Shown here one piece after another: positions 22,930-33,600 of a stretch of 64,000 nt of DNA. The notes below the pieces were generated by a model. It saw nothing but the letters and a program-made list of their open reading frames with translations. It had not been told where the DNA came from and searched no databases. Within the stretch, counting starts at the first letter, position 1. Each line of letters begins with the position of its first letter. The stretch comes from Nemopilema nomurai (taxonomy: Eukaryota > Cnidaria > Scyphozoa > Rhizostomeae > Rhizostomatidae), in the NCBI GenBank assembly GCA_003864495.1, contig ML133413.1, forward strand, positions 515,724-579,723, read 5' to 3'. Made by a program: the position numbers and the translations under genes.

Positions 22930-23480
22930 TCTTTTCTTCATACTAAAGGCTGGGACTCAAATTGGAACGATCAGACTCTGAGATTATCACGTATACATTG
23001 GCTTTGAGCGTTATCTTCCCCTATGGAAGTGCTTCGAGGGCAACAACACAACCTTTAGGGAATAACATTAAAGGTTAATCAAGATTTCCAAACATCAACA
23101 TGGACAATACTGGATCAACATCTTTTGATGAAGATGAAATAATTCAGAGACCAGCTGCTTCGCTTTGCAAATCTCATTTAAACATACGAATACAGTGTAT
23201 TATTATGCAAATAATAATTTTTTTTGTCAGTTTTCAGGACGTATTTTAAGAAAGCTCTTTAGTGAAATGCCAAATACTAGAATGTATTCTGAACTCAAGT
23301 TAACAAAGTCCATTTTTGACATTGCGTGGGAGATTGACATATTTAAAGAAAAAGAAATTCAATTTAAGCCTAAAATGCATTTGAGGAAAGACTGCGTATA
23401 AAGCAAAGGTGATAGGAATTATTAATTGCCGCCTTGGCCTTTCTCGAGATTAGAAAACTATTCATTCAATGTGACAGTTC
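22930..23480 (-). repeat. GPCR 5' flank, divergent copy
   Basis: Upstream of the 22007-22921 receptor; related to 17700-18250 through 'gtgaaatgccaaatacta' near 23262 and neighbouring blocks. Its outer part (about 23230-23480) is matched in reverse complement at 51100-51384 in the palindrome spacer, including 'cattttgag'/'aaatgcat' and 'gaaagactgcg'. No separate gene. Confidence 0.55.
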
Positions 23481-23495
23481 TTTAGCTCTAATAGT

Positions 23496-23592
23496 CAGTG
23501 GCGTAGCCCAGGTCACTTCTTTGAGGAAGGGGGGGGGGGGCAAAATGGCTAGATAAGAGAGAGAGTAATGAGTAGCGGGAGGCTACGCCCTC
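23496..23592. mobile_element. Short hAT-type terminal repeat pair (MITE or element end)
   Basis: CAGTGGCGTAGCC at 23496-23508 faces GGCTACGCC at 23581-23589 in inverted orientation, enclosing a run of 12 G. CAGTGGCGTAGCC is a typical hAT terminus. It may be a 97-bp MITE or the 3' end of the hAT element whose transposase remnant lies at 23838-24062. Confidence 0.55.
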
Positions 23593-23837
23593 AAGAATGT
23601 TAGAAGACCTCTTTTTGGAAAAACACCCTAAAATGAAAACGAGAATCATTTCATTTGATTGTCAAATGTGAACGGAAATCTAAAAAGACTGACGCGATGA
23701 ATAAATTTTCTTAAAAACTAGATGTTCAATTAATACTCCTGAGATTGTTTGCATTATTATGATTTTATAAATGATACGTTATAAAGAACTATCATCAAAA
23801 CTTAGACGTTTCACACAAGGTGCATATGATAAAAGGC

Positions 23838-24062
23838 TTAAACCAAGTTCATTTTCCTTCTGGCAGCATTCGCGAATTCTTTGACAAGTAGCTTTGTTTT
23901 AAGATTTGCTAGGATGTCTGATTCAAAAGACATCATCATAAGACTTTTAAGTCTTTCTTGTCCAATGGTAGATCTCAACCTCGTCTTGATCAACTTCAGT
24001 TTCGAAAATGCTCTCTTACCACTGCAGGAAGTTAATGGTAGAGACAACGCAATTTCCATCAG
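23838..24062 (-). pseudogene. hAT-family transposase, C-terminal dimerisation domain remnant
   Basis: About 74 codons contain the hAT C-terminal signature: S-G-K-R-A-F-S-K-L-K-L-I-K-T followed by R-L-R-S-T-I-G-Q-E-R-L and a hydrophobic M-M-M-S-F-E stretch. In full transposases this block is the dimerisation domain at the end of a 500-700 residue protein. Here the BED finger and DDE core are missing, and upstream the frame meets receptor-related sequence near 24120. The ATG at 24059 is incidental. Non-functional fragment, oriented toward the hAT-type terminus at 23496. Confidence 0.8.
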
Positions 24063-24121
24063 CTTTTCACTTTACCGTAGCAAAGAATATAATCTTTTAT
24101 TGCGTCATACAAATCAAGGAC

Positions 24122-24225
24122 AGAACAAGTTGTCCAGGATAAAGTTGGAAGAAAAGAATGCCAACATCGATAATGTTTTGTTGTCACCTAACGGCAATGT
24201 TCACCTGATACAAGTACCGAAATAG
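24122..24225 (+). pseudogene. GPCR C-tail remnant
   Basis: The frame …EEKNANIDNVLLSPNGNVHLIQVPK-stop corresponds to the tail of the 14221-14755 pseudogene (EKNAKIDDNVLLSADGNLLLI). No transmembrane part survives; the hAT fragment lies immediately upstream. Downstream, a LINE reverse-transcriptase remnant and then the dispersed repeat follow, the latter in the same order as beside 14221. Confidence 0.6.
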
Positions 24226-24261
24226 CCCCCTGGCTATCAGAGTTTTTGATGGCGAAAATAA

Positions 24262-24575
24262 AGAGAATCATGTTGGTAAAGGAGTCTCCCAAGGATGCAG
24301 ACTTTCTAAATTCCTGCTTTTCATCTGCGCAAAAGGAATGTTGAATGAAATTGCAACGGGAATTAAATTTGGCTTAAAGCTTCTGAGGGCTGCAAGATTT
24401 GCATAGAGATGACGGCGGACAGTGAATCTGGACAGCAAATTGTAGTGCATAAACGAAATGAAATGTATAAGATAGATGGACAACTGGTTGAAAATCAAAG
24501 AGACGATAGTAAATAGACAAGGTGTATAACAATGACCATTGCAATTTATGTACAGAAACTCGAACAAGCTTCAAG
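24262..24575 (+). pseudogene. LINE reverse-transcriptase remnant
   Basis: After K-G-V-S-Q-G-C-R-L-S (the RT G-V-x-Q-G-C-x-L-S motif) come F-L-L-F-I-C-A-K and G-I-K-F-G, then a broken catalytic box: A-A-R-F-A followed by a stop where relatives read A-A-R-Y-A-D-D (a 4-base insertion). Further downstream it matches the D-S-E-T-R-Q-Q-I-L stretch of the copy at 62170-62480. It is a truncated, frameshifted non-LTR retrotransposon piece of the palm domain only. It sits just after a GPCR tail, as does the copy at 62170. Confidence 0.65.
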
Positions 24576-26419
24576 CACTTGCACTCTTTCTTCGTCCCTT
24601 CAATCAACGTTTGGCATTTCTAAATTACTATAATTTTAGAACTGTAAAAGTGTATTATTTAATCTGTGATGTCCAACCATTTGGATATTCAGAACAATGG
24701 AGTTTCATGATTTCAGAAAAGTAATATGAAAAATGGATGTACAATTTTGAAGCTATTCATAGATACAGCTTTATCAAAGTCGCTTATTTGACGAACAAAC
24801 AATTCTATGAACAGGTCACTATTAATAAAGAGTGAAGAATTTACGAAAATCTACATATGGAGCTACTTGGGCAGAATCCTCAGTTTCAGGTTCTCAAATA
24901 TCCAGGTCATCATGGCGATCAATTGTAGGCCATGTTTGGAATAATTTTCGGTATCAAGCTATGGCAATAACATTGTAATTATGAATTATTAGTTTCTTAA
25001 AAGTTCATTGCCTCTTAAGGGTAGATTGTAATCTATAATCTAGCCAAATTTAACCTTTATTTGCAAAATTATATATATTTTAATTTATCTTTAAAATCAA
25101 CATTGGTTTATCTATCATTTCTAGAGATATAGGTACAGTTCTAGATATGAAAAGACTGAAGTCTACTAAATCAAGTGAGGTATACTGCTCTATGATAGCG
25201 ACTAAATATGTAATTGTAACATTGGTATCTATAAAATATCTTACAGAAAAAATATATATGACTCCACCAGCAACCACTTGTTTCATTTCAATTATTATTG
25301 CAATCAGAAAGATGTGTAAAAAACAAATTATGCTTGGCAACCGTGTAAATAATGGAGGACATTAACGTTAGAAAGCTAAACAGTTTACTTGAAATATTTT
25401 TTCAGACCTTTAATTTCGTTGACTTAGAAAATCCGCAACAAACAAATGCAATTATAATAAAGAATTAAAAGAAAAATAATTCAAATTACATCAAGAAATA
25501 AAAACCAATAAATTGACAAAATAAATTACAAATAACATCAAATGATACGAACTAGCAAAGTTGATAGAACATTACAGTAAAAATACATATCAATAAAATT
25601 TTTAAGAGTATTTGCATGCGGAAAATTTTTAAAAAGAGGAGATCTCTCAATAGGTAAGTTGATCAAGGTGGGAGCATCCGCTAGGTTGAAAACTAACAAT
25701 TTTTAGTTTCACTGATAATGAATCAATATTACATTAATTCCACGGCAAGAATAAACGCAGGTCATGAAAGTAAAAAGAACGCAGGTTAAATTACGCGGGT
25801 CGAACAAAATTGTAAAAGGCCTGGGACTCTCGAATAAATTTTAAACAGTACCCAGGTTTGACTCGTGTTAACAATTAAACTGTAACAACATGCCGGATCT
25901 CAAATGAAAAATTAGACGGTAAATTAATTTGTTAAAAAATCTTTTTTCTCGTGTTAACACCATGGAATATATTTTCCCAGCTGACCAACAGTTGCACTAA
26001 AATAGGTCTTCTGAAAACGGGGCAGGGTAATTCAAGTGGGGTACGTTTGTAAATAAACCCAGTGTTTCTTAATCTGTCCCTTCTAAATATACGACCATTG
26101 ATAAACCATATCAGTACAGGGAGCATCATTACTCCAAGTTTTATGAACGAAAAATAAATGTGAATAATATATACATGCCTTGTAACATATTTTAAGCTCG
26201 CTTTAATAGAAAAGGGCCAACCACTGATTGGATGTGGCTCTCGGCTCCCCTGCACTTAAACTGTCATACGCAACTGTTACTTGGTGGTGCTAGAGGTAGA
26301 ACCCTACTATGGAAATCCTTATAATAACAGCAGTATTACGGGAGCCAGATTTTCAAAAATTGAATAAATAATAGATAAATAAATCAAATTATTAATTAAT
26401 TAGTTGATTAAAATGATAA

Positions 26420-28566
26420 CACTGAGTTATAAAAAAAAATTTCAAGGTGTGTACGATTTATCATATGATTTAGAACATTTTAGCAACCATGAATCTAAAA
26501 ATGATTTCCGTTTTTCTGTATCAGGACAGGTTTATGTGCTAACTTGATTGGAAAATATTTCTTTTTCCACTAAAGTTCCTTTTTTATAAATGTTGATTTA
26601 TTCCAGGTCATTTAATCCAAAATCGGATTTAGACAGCAAGTATTCATTTCTAGCAGATTTTATGAAATGAATGATCCAAAACTTGATCAGTATGTATTTT
26701 GATTTATGCAAGAACAACTCTGTTAAGTTATAATTGTTCAAAATTCAGGATTTGAACTTGCGCTTCCTTGGTGTTCTTGAATGATCAGCAGCAGAGATGT
26801 CTCTCTTTAGGGTCTAGCAGTAATCAGCATCCCAGCGTCCTTGATACCTGGTCTCCATCTCTTTCATATCCTGATGGAGTCTTTCCCCCTGCTCGTCTCA
26901 CATTGATCCAAGATTCTCAGGAAACCAATCCAAATGCGAGAACAGGTAGTGCATTTTTATGCTCATATTACATCCAAGGTTTTTATAAGCAATGAGCATT
27001 TTATTGACAAGCTCTTTGTAGTTTCTGGCCTTGTTATTGCGAAGAAAGTTCTTCACAACTTGAACAAATGTTTTCCACGCCTCATGCTCCACTTTGCTCA
27101 TTGAATTTTCAAATTCATGATCTCTGACGAGCTGACGAATTTGTGGACCGTCAAATATCCCAGCTTTCAATTTCTCTATTGTCAAACCTGGAAAAGCTTG
27201 GCACAAGTATTTAAAGCAGGAACCATCCTTGTCCAGAGCTTGACCAAGCCAAGTATAATGTGCAGAGGTGGGAATAGGATCCTGCTTATGTTCACCAGTG
27301 GCTCGTTGATGATGTTCCTTGCTCTGCATGGCACCAATTCCTCCCGTACAGGCCACTCTCTTTATGTAATGTTGTGCTCGGTCCCTACTGTCCCACATAC
27401 ACAGAAAACATGGATACTTTGTAAACCCAGACTGTTGCCCCAACAAAATGTTCACCACCTTCAGGTCGACACAAATCAACCACTGATGCTGACCATAACG
27501 TTTTTTCTCTAAAACATATTTTACAGCGTCATGATTCTCTTTGAGTGTGGTTGAGTGTGCGAGTGGCACAGAATTGAAATGGTTGCCATTGTGCAACAAA
27601 ACACATTTTAACGATCGCTTGCTACTGTCAATGAACAGTCTCCACTCTCTTGGCTTGTATTGTGCGACCCCTAGTTTGTGCAGGAGTCGTGTTATGTCAG
27701 TGCAATACACCAAGTCCTTCTCTTCGGAGAAGAATGGGAGGTATTCTAGATGTCTGCTGCGGTAGAATGTGATGCGAGTAGTGTCAGTGAGGAGATTTTC
27801 GTCCTTCAGTCTGGATGCCAACAGTTCAGCTGAGGACTTTGACAAACTGAGATCACGAACTAAGTCATCGACGGTTCCCTCCAAACCATGGGAATTCCAA
27901 AGTTCAAAGAACTCCGTGTTCCTTTGGTCCGAGACGCAGATGCTCCGTACAGCTTTTGCACACCATGTGAGGCGCCCAAGCCTTATCCTGATCGCCAAAT
28001 TTCATTACAAAATAAGCATAATAGGCCCCTTTTATGAAATTTGTGACAGAGTTTCTGTTGGGAGCAAGGATGTATTCACCAAAGACACCAGGCTTATTCC
28101 TGCAAGCCCTTCTGACTGAAGCCATTCGGTATCATTAAATTATTGAAGCAAAGAAAACAACCATTCTCATTTTGAACCTTTTATCTAGAAGAAATCATAA
28201 CTACCTTCTTATGCACAACTATAAAAAACTACAACCAAATTTACGATCACGCCACTATGTGTTGTTGACTCAGTCAGAGGCATGCTAAAATCATGTGACA
28301 TTGTACATAAACCAGGGGGTAAACTGTCAAACACCATTTGATAAACCGGAACAAAACGTGATCTTATGCCCGTAAAAGTTTTTAATTTCAAGAAGATCAA
28401 AAGGGGCCTACACACAAAGATCACAGTACGTGGATATAGCAATGTAAAAAAGTGCATTTGTCGATAGCGAAAAATTTCGACCTGATTGAGCCAAACAAAC
28501 CTGATTTTTGAAGTCAGCACATAAAAATTACACAGGATCACCTCAAAAAACCTATGTTGACCAGTG
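26420..28566 (-). mobile_element. DNA transposon with CACTG terminal inverted repeats
   Basis: Starts CACTGAGTTATAAAA (26420) and ends, on the minus strand from 28566, CACTGGTCAACATAGG; both ends run into a T/A-rich block and then an AGGTG-type string, giving imperfect terminal inverted repeats of about 30 bases. The other arm of repeat B lacks these 2147 bases and reads 'gataatcaaag' across the site (near 8961-8980). The filled site reads 'gataa' + element + 'ttatcaaag', consistent with a 3-base duplication carrying one mismatch (TAA/TTA). CACT(A/G) ends with 2-3 base duplications are typical of the CMC/EnSpm superfamily; that assignment is inference. Its only gene is the broken frame at 26790-28125. 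Confidence 0.65.
26790..28125 (-). pseudogene. Broken member of a widespread multi-copy metazoan protein family, likely transposon-encoded
   Basis: Three frames are needed. 28125-27904 gives the N-terminus (…GDQDKAWAPHMVCKSC-TEHLR). A second frame gives TKGTRSSLNFGIPMVWREP. A third, open from 27998 to 26898, gives the main body. The body includes FIDSSKRSLKCVLLHNGN, an ICVDLK motif, a CFLCMWDSR zinc-like pair, AGIFDGPQIR and MSIKMHYLFSH. It hits TGA at 26898, but the same frame continues with DEQGERLHQDMKEME to about 26795, with another stop before TLKRD. Part of the usual segment between WREP and DLVRDL is missing. I recall such proteins as unannotated and multi-copy in cnidarians and arthropods. 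The D (FID), D (VDLK) and E (DEQGER) could be a DDE-type catalytic set; that is speculation. Confidence 0.7.
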
Positions 28567-29959
28567 TTATCAAAGAATGAATAAGAACACATAACTTCAG
28601 AAAAAATTACATGGCTCTCTTAAAGATAGGCTTTCACTTTTATCGCGCGCTTCGTCGCCAAGTTATCTTGTATAAAATCATTTGGCTGAATAGAATTCTC
28701 AGTAAGAAATCTAAAAAAGACTTCATAGATATAAAGAAAATTTTAACGAGAGACCATGAATATTATTGGCTTCTTATGGTGTATGATTTTTTAGACAGAT
28801 TGAAAGGACTCGAAAAGAAAAGTTCCGTTAAGGGGAGACTGTGAGAAAGTAAAAACAGAAATTCCACCATAATTTTTTCTGTGAAAAGTGCCAATAGATT
28901 CTCGTTTTGGAAAAAATATTTTATCAAGTGGGGTTTGACTTTAGCACCCCTGCACCCACGCCCTCCAAAGGGATGGCCCAGAAGAATACAATACGAAAAT
29001 AGGCAATGCCGTCCTCTCCCATATATAAACTCTTGTTGCATTCCAAAATTAACGGCTGTACATTGACCCGCGTTTTACATCTGCCATTCATTAAATAAAT
29101 TCAAGTCTGTCGTGACACTGCTCTGGATGGCTGGCTGTTTAAAGGTCTAGGACTGAGTTTAAGACCAAAGGTGTGAATTCAAAGTTTAAAATCTGATTTC
29201 AAAGACAGAAACATTTAACATTCAAATCAGTTCTGAGCCTATATATCTAAAATATACTACCTTTTTTGATCAGATAGAAATAAAGTGAGAATTCTTTACG
29301 AAGTAGTCAAGACTTTTAAATCTTCCAGTATAAATATTTTAGTATCTAACAGCTTCTTATAAAAATCTGTGTATACTATGCGCCCCTAGTTGTTGCAAAA
29401 ATCTCTTGGCTCCTTATCAATAATTTTTATAACAAAGCTGCTGATTAGCCAGAAAGCAATGCCAGAAGTTGAAGCAGAAGTATTCAGTATAAGAATATGG
29501 TTTCATCCTACAAATCGAGAAAAGGCAATTGTGCTGAAATATCTTTAAAATAGATTTTTTGAATAGAATTATCCTCAGCAAATAGATTTAAGAAGGACAA
29601 ATAATAAAAAAGAACATTGTTAATTGACTTGAAATAATGATAGGCACGGTTTATTCCCCCTCCAGAAAATAGCCACATGTTCTTGTACCTGATGTTCGAT
29701 AATATGGCTTTGCTGTCCTAATGTTAATATGATAATATGGGGCTTGGGGCTAGTGGAATTTGTTTCGTGGATATTTCTGCTGATTGCAACGACCTTCAAA
29801 CTGATTTTGCTCGGCCAACAACTTTTCAGAGTTTCCAGTCCCAAAAATATTTGTTTTAGGACTATCTGCAATAAAAAGCATACATAAGTATCACACTAGC
29901 CTCGTTTTCACCTTCATATAAACCTCGTTTTCATTCACATTATCAATAAGGTGGCATTA

Positions 29960-30490
29960 TGCCTGTTACAAATTTTTATAAATAGAAATAAAGCCCATCT
30001 ATGTTGATAAGAGACGTGTCCCCTTTTGCCTTCATCTCTCTATGTCCAATACTTCGAAATTCATTCACCGGCTTTGTACCCACAATCCAAATACTTTCCT
30101 GAAACCTTTCTCGTTTTATATTACATTTTTCATTTTTATGGTGCAACATGTGTCCTAGCACCCGTAGGTTGTTTTGGGGACACTAAAAAGCTTTATGCTT
30201 ATCGAGCAGTGTCCTGGTCCTTCCTCTCTATGTGACCAGACCTCTTGACTAGGCCTACGCCCGGAATTACAAATCGCCCCGCCCGTTGACGGTTTTTGAG
30301 GATCTCTTTTGGTGCAACTTTGTGGAGATGAATGTTCCAGAGGTTAGTGTGGTGTAGGGTGCGATTGCCCCCTGCAAATGAAATTCAAGCTCCCCTGCAA
30401 TGCATGAGTGTTCAACTAACAAGGTGCACCAAAGGTGTACTAGCAAAGTACAAAATGAATGAAAACAATAAACACTCCGCACGTTTCTAA
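29960..30490 (-). mobile_element. SINE-like composite repeat, minus copy
   Basis: Reverse-complement partner of 6990-7520 within inverted repeat B, keeping the central block ('tatcgagcagtgtcctggtc' on the plus strand) that is shared with the tRNA-headed SINE in the palindrome arms. Non-coding. Confidence 0.6.
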
Positions 30491-30662
30491 CAAAAACTAA
30501 ATATTTCAACTCTCAAGGGAGGCTGTGGATAACCCTGAGTAAATTGGGCGAAACAGTAGCGAAATGCACCATTTTGTAAGAGCAGAATGTACTTTCCCAA
30601 ATTTTCCCCGATACAATGGACACGAAAAAATATGCAGTGAAATTTCGAAACGATTCTTTACA

Positions 30663-33600
30663 GATGCAAAATGAGTTATTGTGAATAATGGTGACCGCTA
30701 ACATGATGGATATCTAACTTTTATCTGGTTGCTTTCCAAATGCAAAATGAGTTATTGTGAATAATGGTGATCGCTAACATGATGAATATCCCACTTTTAT
30801 CTAATTGCTTTCTAAATGCAAAATGATTTATTGTGAAGAATGGTGATCGCTAACATGATGAATATCTCACTTTTATCTGGTTGCTTTCTAAATGCAAAAT
30901 GATTTATTGTGAATAATGGTGATCGCTAACATGATGAATCTCTCACTTTCATCTGATTGCTTTCCAAATGCAAAATGAGTTATTGTGAATAATGGTGATC
31001 GCTAACATGATGAATATCTAACTTTCATCTGGTTGCTTTCCAAATGCAAAATGAGTTATTGTGAATAATGGTGATCGCTAACATGATGAATATCCCACTT
31101 TTATCTAATTGCTTTCTAAATGCAAAATGATTTATTGTGAAGAATGGTGATCGCTAACATGATGAATATCTCACTTTTATCTGGTTGCTTTCTAAATGCA
31201 AAATGATTTATTGTGAATAATGGTGATCGCTAACATGATGAATCTCTCACTTTCATCTGATTGCTTTCCAAATGCAAAATGATTTATTGTGAATAATGGT
31301 GATCGCTAACATGATGAATATCCCACTTTTATCTAATTGCTTTCCAAATGCAAAATGATTTATTGTAAATAATGGTGATCGCTAACATGATGAATATCTC
31401 ACATTTATCTGGTTGCTTTCTAAATGCAAAATGATTTATTGTGAATAATGGTGATCGCTAACATGATGAATATCTCACTTTTATCTGATTGCTTTCCAAA
31501 TGCAAAATGATTTATTGTGAATAATGGTGATCGCTAACATGATGAATATCTCACTTTCATCTGATTGCTTTCCAAATGCAAAATGAGTTGTTGTGAATAA
31601 TGGTGATCGCTAACATGATGAATATCTCACTTTCATCTGGTTGCTTTCCAAATGCAAAATGATTTATTGTAAATAATGGTGATCGCTAACATGATGAATA
31701 TCTCACATTTATCTGGTTGCTTTCTAAATGCAAAATGATTTATTGTGAATAATGGTGATCGCTAACATGATGAATATCTCACTTTTATCTGGTTGCTTTC
31801 TAAATGCAAAATGATTTATTGTGAATAATGGTGATCGCTAACATGATGAATCTCTCACTTTCATCTGATTGCTTTCCAAATGCAAAATGATTTATTGTGA
31901 ATAATGGTGATCGCTAACATGATGAATATCCCACTTTTATCTAATTGCTTTCCAAATGCAAAATGATTTATTGTAAATAATGGTGATCGCTAACATGATG
32001 AATATCTCACATTTATCTGGTTGCTTTCTAAATGCAAAATGATTTATTGTGAATAATGGTGATCGCTAACATGATGAATATCTCACTTTTATCTGATTGC
32101 TTTCCAAATGCAAAATGATTTATTGTGAATAATGGTGATCGCTAACATGATGAATATCTCACTTTCATCTGATTGCTTTCCAAATGCAAAATGAGTTGTT
32201 GTGAATAATGGTGATCGCTAACATGATGAATATCTAACTTTTATCTTGTTGCTTTCCAAATGCAAAATGATTTATTGTGAATAATGGTGATCGCTAACAT
32301 TATGAATCTCTCACTTTCATCTGATTGCTTTCCAAATGCAGAATGATTTATTGTGAATAATGGTGATCGCTAACATGATGAATATCTCACTTTTATCTGA
32401 TTGCTTTCCAAATGCAAAATGAGTTATTGTGAATAATGGTGATCGCTAACATGATGAATATCTAACTATTATCTGGTTGCTTTCTAAATGCAAATTGATT
32501 TATTGTGAATAATGGTGATCGCTAACATGATGAATATCTAACTATTATCTGGTTGCTTTCTAAATGCAAAATGATTTATTGTGAATAATGGTGATTGCTA
32601 ACATGATGAATCTCTCACTTTCATCTGGTTGCTTTCCAAATGCAAAATGATTTATTGTAAATAATGGTGATCGCTAACATGATGAATATCTCACATTTAT
32701 CTGGTTGCTTTCTAAATGCAAAATGATTTATTGTGAATAATGGTGATCGCTAACATGATGAATATCTCACTTTTATCTGATTGCTTTCCAAATGCAAAAT
32801 GATTTATTGTGAATAATGGTGATCGCTAACATGATGAATCTCTCACTTTCATCTGATTGCTTTCCAAATGCAAAATGATTTATTGTGAATAATGGTGATC
32901 GCTAACATGATGAATATCTCACTTTCATCTGATTGCTTTCCAAATGCAAAATGAGTTATTGTGAATAATGGTGATCGCTAACATGATGAATATCTCACTT
33001 TCATCTGATTGCTTTCCAAATGCAAAATGATTTATTGTGAATAATGGTGATCGCTAACATGATGAATCTCTCACTTTCATCTGATTGCTTTCCAAATGCA
33101 AAATGAGTTATTGTGAATAATGGTGATCGCTAACATGATGAATATCTCACTTTCATCTGATTGCTTTCCAAATGCAAAATGAGTTATTGTGAATAATGGT
33201 GATCGCTAACATGATGAATCTCTCACTTTCATCTGATTGCTTTCCAAATGCAAAATGAGTTATTGTGAATAATGGTGATCGCTAACATGATGAATCTCTC
33301 ACTTTCATCTGATTGCTTTCCAAATGCAAAATGAGTTATTGTGAATAATGGTGATCGCTAACATGATGAATCTCTCACTTTCATCTGATTGCTTTCCAAA
33401 TGCAAAATGAGTTATTGTGAATAATGGTGATCGCTAACATGATGAATCTCTCACTTTCATCTGATTGCTTTCCAAATGCAAAATGAGTTATTGTGAATAA
33501 TGGTGATCGCTAACATGATGAATATCTCACTTTCATCTGATTGCTTTCCAAATGCAAAATGAGTTATTGTGAATAATGGTGATCGCTAACATGATGAATC

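Larger units (their letters stand above)
24826..30640. repeat. Inverted repeat B, right arm
   Basis: Reverse-complement partner of 6837-10600. It is about 2 kb longer because of the element at 26420-28566. Its outer end at 30640 lies 23 bases from the first satellite monomer. Outside that element and the repeat at 29960-30490, no gene is seen; 28611-28844 and 28881-29066 are open but only mirror non-coding similarity in the left arm. Confidence 0.8.

Noticed and set aside
23529..23540. Run of 12 G as a possible regulatory G-tract
   Set aside because: It lies inside a short hAT-type element; a simple homopolymer in a MITE is the plainer reading.
28881..29066. 61-codon frame with a near-identical partner at 8472-8657
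   Set aside because: It is conserved only because both lie in inverted repeat B; there is no family resemblance and the surroundings are equally conserved.
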